Source: Bryobacterales bacterium
GTDB taxonomy: Bacteria > Acidobacteriota > Terriglobia > Bryobacterales > Bryobacteraceae
Assembly: GCA_025463005.1 (NCBI GenBank)
Contig: JAOAPR010000022.1
Coordinates: 1 to 46,007 of the forward strand
Direction of reading: 5' to 3'
Length of the DNA stretch: 46,007 bases
The notes beneath the pieces were generated by a model. That model ran no database searches. It was not told the DNA's origin and saw only the letters and a list, made by a program, of their open reading frames with translations. Shown here in pieces: positions 32,546 through 41,439 of the stretch. Both the position numbers and the translations under genes were made by a program. Positions within the stretch are counted from its first letter, which is position 1. Every line of letters starts with the position of its first letter.

Positions 32546-33373
32546 ATGACTCGATGGGTGCCCCTTGCCGTCGTTTTCGCAAGCTCGTTGGCGTTTGCGC
32601 AGCCCTCCGCACCGGACACTGCGACCCCTTGGGAAACCCTAACGAAAGGGATCCAGGATGGCGATCCGGAACATCGCCAGAAGGCTGTATCTGCGGTGGG
32701 AACTATTGGCGCTGTGCCTGAAGCGGTCCAACTGGTGGCGCAGGCCCTGCACGACAAGAACACGTTGGTTCGGCAGAAAGCCGCCGCCACCTTGGGCGAG
32801 ATGGGATCACCGGAAGCAATTCCGTACCTTAAGGCAGCGCTTGACGACGGCCCGGAAGTGAGCTTTACCGCCGCAAAATCTCTGTGGACCCTCGGTGACC
32901 CTGACTCTCACGAGATCCTCTGGCAAGTGATGCAAGGCGAGCGCAAAGACACCCCTGGTTTCCTCCAGGGGGCGCTCCGAAACGCAAAACATAGGCTGCG
33001 TCCCAGCGAACTCGCGCTGACGGGCGCCAAAGAAGCCGCCGGACTGTTTGGTCCAGCGTCCATGGGGATCGAGGCCGCGCAAGAGATCGTCAAGGCAACC
33101 AAGGAAGGCAGCGGCGCTCCCGGCCGCGTTGTAGTCGCGGAAATTCTGGCAAAGGACTCCGATCCTTATAACGTGACATTGCTCGAATGGGCGCTCGGCG
33201 ACGGTAGTTGGGAAGTGCGTGCCGCGGTCGCCAAGGCTCTGGGCGAGTGCGGTAATCGAGAAACGGTTCCGAAGCTGGCACCGCTGCTTAACGATGACCG
33301 CCATGCGCCGCGGTATATGGCGGCGGCCGCTATTATCAAGCTCAATCTCAAATTTGGGGCGGCCGGCCGCTGA
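32546..33373 (+). CDS. Secreted HEAT-repeat protein
   Basis: A 275-residue protein with a strong Shine-Dalgarno (GGAAGGAGG) before ATG 32546. A signal peptide (residues 1-19, ends AFAQ) is followed by alpha-helical HEAT/armadillo-like repeats: DPEHRQKAVSAVGTIG, LVRQKAAATLGEMGSPEAI, VSFTAAKSLWTLGDPDS, SWEVRAAVAKALGECGN. HEAT solenoids are binding scaffolds; here the partner is unknown, though the kinase-like gene just upstream is a candidate. The stop is followed by a probable terminator. Confidence 0.85.
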   Translation: MTRWVPLAVVFASSLAFAQPSAPDTATPWETLTKGIQDGDPEHRQKAVSAVGTIGAVPEAVQLVAQALHDKNTLVRQKAAATLGEMGSPEAIPYLKAALDDGPEVSFTAAKSLWTLGDPDSHEILWQVMQGERKDTPGFLQGALRNAKHRLRPSELALTGAKEAAGLFGPASMGIEAAQEIVKATKEGSGAPGRVVVAEILAKDSDPYNVTLLEWALGDGSWEVRAAVAKALGECGNRETVPKLAPLLNDDRHAPRYMAAAAIIKLNLKFGAAGR

Positions 33374-33389
33374 TCTTCATCGTCTCCGC

Positions 33390-33420
33390 ACCGCCGCACC
33401 GGACAGGCTGCGGGCGGTTT
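33390..33420 (+). terminator. Possible intrinsic terminator after the HEAT-repeat gene
   Basis: ACCGCCGCA (33390-33398) pairs with TGCGGGCGGT (33409-33418) with one bulged G and a 10-nt loop, followed by only a short T run (TTT). It separates the HEAT gene from the formyl-CoA module. The rest of the 165-bp gap before 33539 shows no convincing promoter. Confidence 0.4.
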
Positions 33421-33538
33421 CCAGAAATTTGTTAACATCGTCAAGTGTCGCGCGAGATCGCGTGGCCGAAGCCGTACTTTCCGAACCCCTTCAGAAAAAC
33501 GATTTTCGGGCCACGACCGGGCGCATAGGGAGATTCAT

Positions 33539-35251
33539 ATGGAGACCGCGATTCAAACCGCTACCGACGTCAAATCCGAAGCCAGTCCGGAGATGATCTC
33601 CGCCGGCCAGATCGTCGCTAAGATGCTCAAACAAGAGGGCATCGAGCACATCTTCACCATTTCCGGCGGGCACATTGTCGATATCTATAACGGATGCATT
33701 GACGAGGGTATTGAGATCGTCGACGTGCGGCACGAACAGGTGGCCGCGCACGCAGCCGACGCCTACGCGCGCATTACCGGATTGGGCTGTGCGGTGGTGA
33801 CGGCGGGCCCTGGTACCACTGACGCGGTGACCGGCATGGCGAACGCGTTCCGCGCCGAAAGCCCGATGCTGTTGATCGGCGGCAATTCGCCCCTGAAGCA
33901 ATATCGCATGGGCGGCTTGCAGGAATTACGTCACACCGAAATGATGACGCCGATCAGCAAATTCGCGTCGCTGGTGATGACCACCGAGCGCACGGCGGAA
34001 ATGATGGGCATAGCTTTCCGAGAAATGTATAACGGAGCCCCTGGTCCCGGCTTCCTCGAGATTCCGCACGACGTGATGGACGGCAAAGTGGAGGCGTCGA
34101 AAGTCCGGTATCCCAAGAACTATCGCGTGCGAGGCGCCGATGGCGGAGCGCCGGATTTCATTGGCGATCCCAAAATCGTGGAACAGGTGGCGGACCTGCT
34201 CGCGAAGGCCGAGCGCCCGGTCGCGTTGTTCGGCACACAAGCTCGGACTTGCCGCGCGCATGATGCCATCGACCGTTTTTCGCGCCATTTCAATATCCCG
34301 ATCTATGTCAATGGGTCGGCTCGCGGCACGCTGCCGCGCAATCATCCCTACGGCTTCATGCCGTCGCGCAAGACCGCGTTCGATAACGCGGATGTGATCC
34401 TGCTGGCGGGCACGCCGCTCGATTTCCGCATGGGCTATGGGCGCCGGCTTAACCCCAAGGCGAAGATCGTGATCATGGACATGGATTACAAGAATGTCGG
34501 CAACAATCGCGACTTCGACTTCGGCCTGGTTGGCAATCTGCGAACCATCGTGAACGCGATGTGTGAAGCCTCCCCCGGCGATATCGCCAGGAAGCACGAT
34601 CCGTTCATCAAGATGCTGCGCGAGGATGAGGCTAAAGCGCAAGGCAAGAACGACAAGATTATCGCCGCAAATGAAGTCCCGATCCATCCCGTGCGGCTGT
34701 GCCACGAGATCAACGAATTTCTCCAGGAGGACACGGTCTACATCGGCGACGGCGGCGACGTAGTCACGTTCTCAGGTTCGATCGTGCGGCCGCACAAACC
34801 GGGTGGCTGGATGGATCCGGGTCCGCTCGGAACGCTAGGTGTCGGCACCGGCTTTGCCATGGCTTCGAAGCTCGCACAACCGAAACGCGACGTGGTCGTG
34901 CTGTACGGCGATTGCTCCTTCACGCTGACGGGCTTCGATTTCATCACCATGGTGCATCGGAAACTGCCGTTTGTGGGCGTGATCGGGAACAACTCGTCAT
35001 GGAACCAGATCCGCTTTGGTCAGGAGCGCAAGTACCCGGGCCGCGGTGATATCGGCAACGTGGTGGGCGACGTTCGGTTCGACCGGCTGGCGGAAGCGAT
35101 GGGCGGATTCGGTATCCGCGTGACCAAGCCCGAAGACATTCGGCCGGCGCTCGAAAAAGCTCGCGATTCGGGGCTTCCCGCACTGGTGGATGTCGTGATC
35201 AACCGCGATGTTTATTCGTCCGGCACGTCAAACCAGACCATGTATAAGTAG
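33539..35251 (+). CDS. ThDP-dependent oxalyl-CoA decarboxylase / 2-hydroxyacyl-CoA lyase family enzyme
   Basis: A 570-residue thiamine-diphosphate enzyme from ATG 33539 (GGGAG upstream). The ThDP-activating glutamate is in VDVRHEQVAAHAADAYAR (Glu66). The cofactor and metal motif is YGDCSFTLTGFDFITM (GDC instead of GDG, 457-459), ending GNNSSWNQI (484-490). Oxalyl-CoA decarboxylase has a Tyr-Glu pair in its substrate loop; here the matching place reads GLQELRHTEM (Gln128-Glu129), as in 2-hydroxyacyl-CoA lyases. Since frc and an OFA transporter follow, either oxalyl-CoA -> formyl-CoA + CO2 or cleavage of a 2-hydroxyacyl-CoA to formyl-CoA plus a carbonyl is likely. First gene of the module. Confidence 0.8.
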   Translation: METAIQTATDVKSEASPEMISAGQIVAKMLKQEGIEHIFTISGGHIVDIYNGCIDEGIEIVDVRHEQVAAHAADAYARITGLGCAVVTAGPGTTDAVTGMANAFRAESPMLLIGGNSPLKQYRMGGLQELRHTEMMTPISKFASLVMTTERTAEMMGIAFREMYNGAPGPGFLEIPHDVMDGKVEASKVRYPKNYRVRGADGGAPDFIGDPKIVEQVADLLAKAERPVALFGTQARTCRAHDAIDRFSRHFNIPIYVNGSARGTLPRNHPYGFMPSRKTAFDNADVILLAGTPLDFRMGYGRRLNPKAKIVIMDMDYKNVGNNRDFDFGLVGNLRTIVNAMCEASPGDIARKHDPFIKMLREDEAKAQGKNDKIIAANEVPIHPVRLCHEINEFLQEDTVYIGDGGDVVTFSGSIVRPHKPGGWMDPGPLGTLGVGTGFAMASKLAQPKRDVVVLYGDCSFTLTGFDFITMVHRKLPFVGVIGNNSSWNQIRFGQERKYPGRGDIGNVVGDVRFDRLAEAMGGFGIRVTKPEDIRPALEKARDSGLPALVDVVINRDVYSSGTSNQTMYK

Positions 35252-35283
35252 TTGCTGTATTTTTCAAGGAGATCCACAGATAG

Positions 35284-36564
35284 ATGGAAGCATTAAAGGG
35301 AGTCCGCATCCTCGACATGACGCACGTGCAGGCGGGTCCGACCTGCTCGCAACTTCTGGCGTGGATGGGTGCGGACGTGATCAAGCTGGAATCGCCCGCC
35401 GGCGATGCAACGCGCGGCCAGTTGCGGGACGTGCCCAATGCGGACAGCCTGTATTTCACCATGTTGAACTGCAACAAGCGCTCGATCACGGTCAACATGA
35501 AGTCGCCCGACGGCAAGGCGGTGTTCGTCGAGCTGCTGAAAAAGAGCGACATCATCATGGAGAACTTCGGCCCGGGAGTGCTCGACAGGCTCGGGTTCCC
35601 TTGGGAGAAAATCCACGAAATCAATCCGCGCGTGGTGATGGGTTCGATCAAGGGCTTCGGCTCCTCCGGCCCGTACGCGGATTTCAAGGCGTATGAAAAC
35701 GTGGCGCAGGCCATGGGCGGCGCGATGAGCACCACCGGAGTACCCGAAGGCCCGCCGTTCGTCACCGGCGCCCAGATCGGCGATTCGGGGACGGGCCTGC
35801 ACCTGGCGATCGGACTACTCGCGGCGCTGCGCCAACGAGACCTCACGGGTCAGGGCCAGTACGTTGAAGTCGCCATGATGGACGGCGTGATGAACCTGTG
35901 CCGCGTCAAATGGCGCGATCACCAGCGCCTGACGCGCCAGGAATTATCGGAATATTCGGTGCCGACCAAAGGCCTGACCGAAACCCCGCGAGCAGGTAAC
36001 GATTCCGGCGGCGGCCAGCTTGGCTACGCGATCAAGTGCAAGCCCGGCGGCCCCAATGACTATATTTACGTGGTCGTGCAGGAAGCGGTCTGGGAAGGGC
36101 TCGCCAAGCGAATCGGACCGGACGTGGGTCACCCGGACCTGGCTACGGATGCTCGCTTTGCCAAGATCAACGACCGACGCAAGAACCAGAACGAGATGTG
36201 GCGGCTGATAGAGCAGTTCGCGTCGAAGTACACCAAGCGCGAGTTCATGGTCATTTTGAATGATCTGGATGTGCCCTGCGGCCCGATCATGTCGACTGAA
36301 GACCTGGCTAACGACGAGCACGTACGCGGTCGCGAGATGTATGTTGAACTGGACCATCCGCAGCGCGGCAAGTGGTACAACATCGGGATGCCGATCAAGC
36401 TTTCGGCATCGCCTGCAAAAATCGACCGGTCGCCCACGTTGGGCGAGCACACCGACGAGATCCTGAAAGAAGTTCTGGGCTGGAGCGATGCAGAGATCGC
36501 CGCCAAGAGAGAAGCCGGCGCCTTTTCGATGCCGCCGAAACCGACCGGCGCGCGGGCGCAATGA
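35284..36564 (+). CDS. frc: Formyl-CoA:oxalate CoA-transferase-like (class III CoA-transferase)
   Basis: A 426-residue CaiB/BaiF-family enzyme that follows Oxalobacter Frc closely over its whole length as I recall that sequence: [60 protein letters not shown] with catalytic Asp167, [16 protein letters not shown], the glycine loop [12 protein letters not shown], and [17 protein letters not shown]. Frc moves CoA from formyl-CoA to oxalate, feeding the decarboxylase encoded 32 bp upstream. AAGGAG lies 12 nt before the ATG, a little far. Its TGA overlaps the ATG of the formyltransferase gene, so the two are coupled. If the ThDP enzyme is a lyase, the acceptor could be another 2-hydroxy acid. Confidence 0.9.
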   Translation: MEALKGVRILDMTHVQAGPTCSQLLAWMGADVIKLESPAGDATRGQLRDVPNADSLYFTMLNCNKRSITVNMKSPDGKAVFVELLKKSDIIMENFGPGVLDRLGFPWEKIHEINPRVVMGSIKGFGSSGPYADFKAYENVAQAMGGAMSTTGVPEGPPFVTGAQIGDSGTGLHLAIGLLAALRQRDLTGQGQYVEVAMMDGVMNLCRVKWRDHQRLTRQELSEYSVPTKGLTETPRAGNDSGGGQLGYAIKCKPGGPNDYIYVVVQEAVWEGLAKRIGPDVGHPDLATDARFAKINDRRKNQNEMWRLIEQFASKYTKREFMVILNDLDVPCGPIMSTEDLANDEHVRGREMYVELDHPQRGKWYNIGMPIKLSASPAKIDRSPTLGEHTDEILKEVLGWSDAEIAAKREAGAFSMPPKPTGARAQ

Positions 36565-37493
36565 GAATCGCCATCATCGGCCAGCAGGATTTTGGCAAAG
36601 CGGTACTGGAAGCGTTCCTATCTCGCGGTGACCAGGTTGGCGCAGTGTTCTGCGCACCAGAGAAGGAAGGCGCTCGGCCGGATGCGCTGCGGGCTGCTGC
36701 CCAGGAAAAAGGGCTGAAAGTCCATCAGTTCAAGTCGCTGCGGGATCCGGAAGCCGCGCGAGCCATGCAAGAGGCTGGCGCCGATATCGGCATCATGGCT
36801 TTTGTATTACAGTTCGCGCCGCAGGAATTCGTGATGATTCCAAAACATGGCACGATCCAGTATCATCCGTCGCTGCTGCCGAAATATCGCGGCCCAAGCT
36901 CGATCAACTGGCCGATCATTAAGGGCGATACGGAAACGGGTCTCACCATCTTCCGTCCTTCGGACGGTCTGGACGAAGGTGCGGTGATTCTCCAGAAGAA
37001 GACTCCCCTGAGTCCCGATGACACGCTGGGGACTGTGTATTTCGATCGTCTGTTTCCGATGGGCGTGCAGGCGATGCTCGAAGCCGCGGACCTTGTATTC
37101 GCCGGGAAACACACTGAGACGGCGCAGCATGAATCGCAGGCGAGCTACGAGGGCTGGTGTCGCGCCGGCGAAGCGAAAATTGACTGGGCGAAACCGATCG
37201 ATCAGGTCTACAACCTGATTCGAGGATGCAACCCGGCGCCGGGGGCATGGACCACATTTAACGGCAAGAAGCTGCAGATTTTCGACGCCCGCAAGACGCT
37301 GTTCCGGCGCTTTGCCGACGTGCCGGGGAAGATCGGCGAAATTACGGACGTGACGTCGCAAAGCTTCAAGGTCACGGCCCAGGGCGGCACGATCGAAGTG
37401 CTGCGAGGCAAATTCGAGGACGGCAAGAAGGTGAGCGGCGGCGAGCTGGCGCAATCCGGGGGCCTCGCGGCTGGTGTATTTCTCGGCGGTTAA
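36561..37493 (+). CDS. Formyltetrahydrofolate-type formyltransferase/hydrolase
   Basis: A 310-residue protein that resembles the N-terminal formyl-hydrolase domain of 10-formyltetrahydrofolate dehydrogenase (ALDH1L) more than methionyl-tRNA formyltransferase: [88 protein letters not shown] and [13 protein letters not shown]. Catalytic His102 and Asp138 are in place; the position two before the His is Gln100 (Asn in tRNA formyltransferase, Ile in ALDH1L). There is no dehydrogenase domain. Its ATG overlaps the frc stop, so it probably handles the formyl group released by the two preceding enzymes. Substrates are inferred. Confidence 0.83.
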   Translation: MRIAIIGQQDFGKAVLEAFLSRGDQVGAVFCAPEKEGARPDALRAAAQEKGLKVHQFKSLRDPEAARAMQEAGADIGIMAFVLQFAPQEFVMIPKHGTIQYHPSLLPKYRGPSSINWPIIKGDTETGLTIFRPSDGLDEGAVILQKKTPLSPDDTLGTVYFDRLFPMGVQAMLEAADLVFAGKHTETAQHESQASYEGWCRAGEAKIDWAKPIDQVYNLIRGCNPAPGAWTTFNGKKLQIFDARKTLFRRFADVPGKIGEITDVTSQSFKVTAQGGTIEVLRGKFEDGKKVSGGELAQSGGLAAGVFLGG

Positions 37494-37637
37494 GAGCGAA
37501 CGTTTCGAGTTTGACTGCATGACGCTCAGGTTATCGACCTACCGCGATTCGGTGTGATTGGTTGACCTTCTGTTTTGCTTTCGTCCCTCAACACATCGAA
37601 TACCCCGCTCCGGGAGCGATGTTATCCTTCAGATCAG

Positions 37638-38483
37638 ATGCAGGCCACTCGCTACTACGCATCGAAAACTCTTAAGCCCGGGGAATTCAAAGAAGCATTC
37701 GAGCGAGCAGCGGCGGCGACCGCAGGTCCGGAAGTCGAAATCACAGCAAAGCACTACCACAGGTCTGATGGACGGACCGATGAATTTACGCTAGGCGCCG
37801 AGAGCCTTCACTCTTTGGTCGATTTAAGCAAGAGCGAGGTAACCTTAATCGTCAGTAAACCGAAGGACGTTTCACGAGAGATAACCGTGTATTGCGACTA
37901 CTTTCACAGCACATTTGTGATGTCGGCAGCGGACGAACCGTCTCTTCGGTGCATGGAACAGTTCGGCCTGATTCTTGGCTTGGAACGAACAGAAAGACCA
38001 AAGAATTCTGTCGACCGGTCTCTTGAAGAGATCCACTCGAGGCTTGTGGTTCTTGAAAACGCTATCATGCGCGACAGAAGACTGAAGTGCTTTATCTCGT
38101 TCAGGTTTGATGACACTCAAACCAGCATTCAAGTTGAACGTCTCAAGCGATTCCTTGCCGTGATGCGGATAGAGTGGGTGACTGGCGAACAATTTGAGCC
38201 TCGCAGAATCGAGGACAAGGTCAAAGCGAGGCTGCGGGCCGATGTTGATTTTATAGTCGCCATTATTTCGAAAGCTGGGGAATCGAAATGGCTTCGAGAC
38301 GAGCTCGCCGATGCGAATGCTCGCGGCCTCCCGTTAGTTGTGCTTCTTGAGAATGGCGCAACGTTCGACAAAGGGATCTTCGGGACGTTGGAATATATAC
38401 TCTACGATCTAGCGATCGATCAGACTTTCCTTCAGTTGGCTGAGGGTGTCAACTTCATTCGAGCAGCCCTCAACGACAAATAA
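37638..38483 (+). CDS. TIR-domain protein with unknown N-terminal domain
   Basis: A 281-residue protein from ATG 37638; the frame opens at TTG 37575. Residues 1-145 form an alpha/beta region I do not recognise (YYASKTLKPGEFKEAFERAA, LVDLSKSEVTLIVS). Residues 148-265 are TIR-like: LKCFISFRFDD, VERLKRFLAVMRIEWVTGEQ, DVDFIVAIISKAGESKWLRDELADA, GLPLVVLLE. Glu222 in SKWLRDE sits where TIR NADases have their catalytic Glu. The gene is visibly poorer in G+C and uses AGA/AAA-type codons more than its neighbours, which suggests acquisition. It lies alone between the formyltransferase and transporter genes with about 140 bp before it and 100 bp after. Possible NAD-cleaving defence effector; activity not shown. 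Confidence 0.78.
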   Translation: MQATRYYASKTLKPGEFKEAFERAAAATAGPEVEITAKHYHRSDGRTDEFTLGAESLHSLVDLSKSEVTLIVSKPKDVSREITVYCDYFHSTFVMSAADEPSLRCMEQFGLILGLERTERPKNSVDRSLEEIHSRLVVLENAIMRDRRLKCFISFRFDDTQTSIQVERLKRFLAVMRIEWVTGEQFEPRRIEDKVKARLRADVDFIVAIISKAGESKWLRDELADANARGLPLVVLLENGATFDKGIFGTLEYILYDLAIDQTFLQLAEGVNFIRAALNDK

Positions 38484-38549
38484 CTCCCCCTCTGGTTTCG
38501 TCCCGGCATGCCAACGCGGGGGCGTGTATCCTTGTACAGAGCTTCTAAA

Positions 38550-38561
38550 GACAACGTTGTC
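38550..38561. promoter_or_regulatory. 12-bp palindrome upstream of the OFA transporter gene, possible operator
   Basis: GACAACGTTGTC is a perfect palindrome 21 bp before GTG 38583 and just ahead of its Shine-Dalgarno AGGAG (38569-38573). It could bind a dimeric regulator. No matching copy is seen upstream of the ThDP enzyme gene. Confidence 0.35.
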
Positions 38562-38582
38562 GAAGGCTAGGAGTGTAAGACT

Positions 38583-39827
38583 GTGAACCGCTGGATCCGA
38601 TTGGGCGCGGCCGTCACCGCGATGATCATGATCGCCAACCTGCAGTATGGCTGGACGCTATTCACGGGTCCGCTGACCAAGGCGACCGGCTGGAAGCTTT
38701 CCGAGGTGCAATGGGGCTGGACGTTGTTCATCGCGCTCGAGACCTGGGCCATGTCTCTGTGCGGATGGATGATCGATAAGCGTGGTCCCCGCGTCCTGAT
38801 GACCATCGCAGGCATCCTCTGCGGCGTGGGTTGGGCGGGGCTCGGACAGGTTCATTCGCTTACGGCTTTGTACGCGTCCTACGCGCTGGCGGGACTCGGC
38901 GCGGCCATGGTTTACTGCGGCTGCATCGGCGTCGCACTCAAGTGGTTTCCAGACAAGCGCGGCCTGGCCGCCGGCGTGATCGCCGCGGGATTCGGCGCGG
39001 GCTCCAGTCTGTTCATTCCGGTCATGTCCTACATCATTCGCGTGCAGGATTACCGTGCGGCCTTTCTCTACACGGGTATCGTGCAAGGATTGCTGATCAT
39101 CGTCGCTGCGCAATTTCTGGGCGGGTCGGGCATCGCGCCTGTGTTGAAAGCTTCGGCGGCGAAACTAAAGGCTCGCAGCCACGGTCACGATTTCACATCA
39201 CCGGAAATGCTGCGGACGCCACAGTTTTACGTACTGTACCTCGCGATGTTGATGATGGGGATTGGTGGATTGATGGTCACGGCGAACGCATCGGCTGTGG
39301 GCAAGAGTCTCGGCATCGGCAGCGCTTTCATCACCACGGCCTTGTCGCTCAACGCCCTCGCAAACGGAGCCGGACGTTTCTTCTGGGGTTGGGTTTCCGA
39401 CCATCTTGGGCGCGAAAGGACGATGGTGATTGCGTTCCTGCTGCAATCTCTATTTCTGGCGAGCGTGTTGACTGTCGGAAAACTCTCTGGCCCGCTGTTC
39501 ATCATTTCGCTGGCGCTGGTGTTTTTCACCTGGGGCGAAGTCTACTCAATTTTCCCCTCGGTGACTGCCGATTTCTTCGGCGCGAAGAATGCGAGCTCCA
39601 ATTACAGCTTCATGTACAGCACCAAGGGTGTCGCATCCATCATTGGGGGTGGGATCGCGGCGCTGCTTTATGAACGCACGGGCTCGTGGAATGCGGTGTT
39701 TTATGGGAGCGCGGTGCTGGCCCTGTGTTCTGCGTTTATTGCGTTCGCTTTGCGAAAGATGCCGCTGCCTTCCAAACGGGAGCAGCCGGCCGTGGCTGCA
39801 GTGGCCGCAAACCCCCAGCACCTGTGA
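38583..39827 (+). CDS. MFS transporter, oxalate/formate antiporter (OFA) family
   Basis: A 414-residue 12-helix MFS protein from GTG 38583 (AGGAG 9 nt upstream). OFA signatures: IANLQYGWTLFTGPL in helix 1, SEVQWGWTLFIALETW, GWMIDKRGPRVLM, GLGAAMVYCGCIGVALKWFP followed by DKRGLAAGVIAAGFGAGSS, and a second-half FFWGWVSDHLGRERTM loop. OxlT of this family swaps oxalate for formate. Placed after the frc module it probably brings in the dicarboxylate or exports formate, although the TIR gene intervenes and this gene appears to have its own control region. Substrate inferred from family and context. Confidence 0.88.
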   Translation: MNRWIRLGAAVTAMIMIANLQYGWTLFTGPLTKATGWKLSEVQWGWTLFIALETWAMSLCGWMIDKRGPRVLMTIAGILCGVGWAGLGQVHSLTALYASYALAGLGAAMVYCGCIGVALKWFPDKRGLAAGVIAAGFGAGSSLFIPVMSYIIRVQDYRAAFLYTGIVQGLLIIVAAQFLGGSGIAPVLKASAAKLKARSHGHDFTSPEMLRTPQFYVLYLAMLMMGIGGLMVTANASAVGKSLGIGSAFITTALSLNALANGAGRFFWGWVSDHLGRERTMVIAFLLQSLFLASVLTVGKLSGPLFIISLALVFFTWGEVYSIFPSVTADFFGAKNASSNYSFMYSTKGVASIIGGGIAALLYERTGSWNAVFYGSAVLALCSAFIAFALRKMPLPSKREQPAVAAVAANPQHL

Positions 39828-39877
39828 ATCGCTTGCGCCCCGCCGCACATCCAAGTTAAGGCGGGCAGACCGCTTGT

Positions 39878-39883
39878 TACGAT
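39878..39883 (+). promoter_or_regulatory. Candidate -10 box, leaderless start of trxB
   Basis: TACGAT is followed by 7 nt (AATAAAA) and ATG 39891. No Shine-Dalgarno exists in this AT-rich gap, so transcription from this box would give a leaderless or nearly leaderless message. Confidence 0.4.
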
Positions 39884-39890
39884 AAATAAA

Positions 39891-40814
39891 ATGCACAATG
39901 TGATTATTCTGGGATCCGGGTGCGCCGGGAACACGGCCGCGATCTATGCCGCCCGAGCCGGTCTGAAACCCTTGGTGGTCATCGGCCACGAGCCAGGCGG
40001 CCAGCTTTCCATCACGACCGAGGTCGAGAATTTTCCGGGCTTCCCGGAAGGCATCAACGGCCCCGACCTGGTCGAGAACATGAAGAAGCAGGCGGAGCGC
40101 TTCGGAGCCGAGTACATGTGGGGCACCGTAGTGGAAGCGGACCTTTCTGCGCGGCCGTTCAAGATCAATGTGGAAGGTACGTGGCTCGACACGCGCTCGC
40201 TCATCATCGCCACGGGCGCTTCGGCCCGCTGGCTGGGCCTGCCCAACGAGCAGAAACTGATCGGCCACGGCGTCTCTTCGTGCGCCACCTGCGATGGGGC
40301 TTTTCATCGCGACGGCAAAATCATGGTCATCGGCGGCGGCGACTCCGCCATGGAGGAGGCCAACTTCCTCACTCGCTTCGGCGCTGAGATTTCGCTGGTC
40401 CATCGCCGCGAGGAATTTCGCGCCTCAAAGATCATGCTGGACCGCGCGCGCGCTAATCCCAAAATCAAGTGGTTTCCCAGCACCGTGGTCGAGGACATTT
40501 ACGACATCAGCAAGAACATGGTCACCAGGGTCAAGCTGCACGACCTGAAGACCGGCCGCATTTGGGAGCAGGACGTGGACGGCTTCTTCGTTGCCATCGG
40601 CCATATCCCGAACACCAAAGCGTTCCGGGGGCAGATCGATCTCGACCCGGATGGCTACATCATTTCGCACGGCGGTGCGCGCACCAACATCCCCGGAGTT
40701 TTCCATGCTGGCGATGTCCAGGATCGCGTCTATAAGCAGGCCATCACGGCGGCCGGCGCGGGCTGCATGGCCGCCATCGAAGCGGAGCGGTTCCTTGAAG
40801 GCGAAGGCCACTAA
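39891..40814 (+). CDS. trxB: Thioredoxin reductase
   Basis: A 307-residue FAD/NADPH enzyme. FAD loop VIILGSGCAGNTAAIYAARA (Cys11 replaces the usual Pro), TEVENFPGFPEGINGPDL, redox pair CATC (Cys131, Cys134) in SSCATCDGAFHRDGK, NADPH loop VIGGGDSAMEEANFLTRF, and the C-terminal FAD motif FHAGDVQDRVYKQAITAAG. It keeps thioredoxin reduced. Length is typical. DUF2238 follows after 9 bp, so the two share a transcript. Confidence 0.95.
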   Translation: MHNVIILGSGCAGNTAAIYAARAGLKPLVVIGHEPGGQLSITTEVENFPGFPEGINGPDLVENMKKQAERFGAEYMWGTVVEADLSARPFKINVEGTWLDTRSLIIATGASARWLGLPNEQKLIGHGVSSCATCDGAFHRDGKIMVIGGGDSAMEEANFLTRFGAEISLVHRREEFRASKIMLDRARANPKIKWFPSTVVEDIYDISKNMVTRVKLHDLKTGRIWEQDVDGFFVAIGHIPNTKAFRGQIDLDPDGYIISHGGARTNIPGVFHAGDVQDRVYKQAITAAGAGCMAAIEAERFLEGEGH

Positions 40815-40823
40815 CGGCGGCGG

Positions 40824-41438
40824 ATGAAGCCCCAGCCGGCCCATCTTGCGCTGCTGGTGCTGTGGGCGATCGCCCTGGCGGTTTCTGCTTATCACGCATA
40901 CGATCCGTTCACCTGGGTATTGGAAGTGTTCCCCGCTGTGATCGCTATCGCGGTCCTGGCGGTTACGTATCGGAGCTTCCGGCTGACGAATCTGCTGTAT
41001 GGCCTGATCTTCATTCACTCGCTGATCCTGATGGCCGGCGGGCATTACACTTACGCGCGTGTGCCGCTCGGATTCTGGATGGAGCAGACGTTCCACTTCA
41101 CCCGAAACAATTACGACCGCATCGGTCACTTCGCCCAGGGATTTGTGCCGGCCATTGCTGCCCGGGAAGTTTTTCTCCGCAAAAAGATTGTCCGACCGGG
41201 TCCGTGGCTGGTCGCCATCGTCATATTCGGATGTCTCGGAGTCAGCGCGCTCTACGAATTATTCGAGTGGGTCACGGCGGTGAGCATGGGGTCTTCTGCC
41301 GACGCATTCCTCGGCACCCAGGGCGATCCCTGGGATACGCAAGAGGACATGTGTATGGCGGGAATCGGTGCGATCAGCGCGTTCTTGCTGATGCCGCGCA
41401 TCCACGACCGTCAGATCGCCCGAATGATCCGCGCCTGA
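40824..41438 (+). CDS. DUF2238 (YjdF-like) membrane protein
   Basis: A 204-residue polytopic membrane protein. DUF2238 motifs are clear: AGGHYTYARVPLGFW, NNYDRIGHFAQGFVPAIAAR, ALYELFEWVTAVSMG, and FLGTQGDPWDTQEDMCMAGIGA. Several conserved His, Asp and Glu residues suggest a membrane-bound metal or redox site, but the function of the family is not known. GGCGG precedes ATG 40824. Its stop is 1 nt from the stop of the convergent M1-like gene. Confidence 0.88.
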   Translation: MKPQPAHLALLVLWAIALAVSAYHAYDPFTWVLEVFPAVIAIAVLAVTYRSFRLTNLLYGLIFIHSLILMAGGHYTYARVPLGFWMEQTFHFTRNNYDRIGHFAQGFVPAIAAREVFLRKKIVRPGPWLVAIVIFGCLGVSALYELFEWVTAVSMGSSADAFLGTQGDPWDTQEDMCMAGIGAISAFLLMPRIHDRQIARMIRA

Positions 41439-41439
41439 T

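Noticed and set aside
39891-40814. Cys11 in the FAD loop of trxB as a lost function
   Set aside because: The redox CATC pair, NADPH loop and C-terminal FAD motif are intact, so a single Pro-to-Cys change is not enough to call it inactive.
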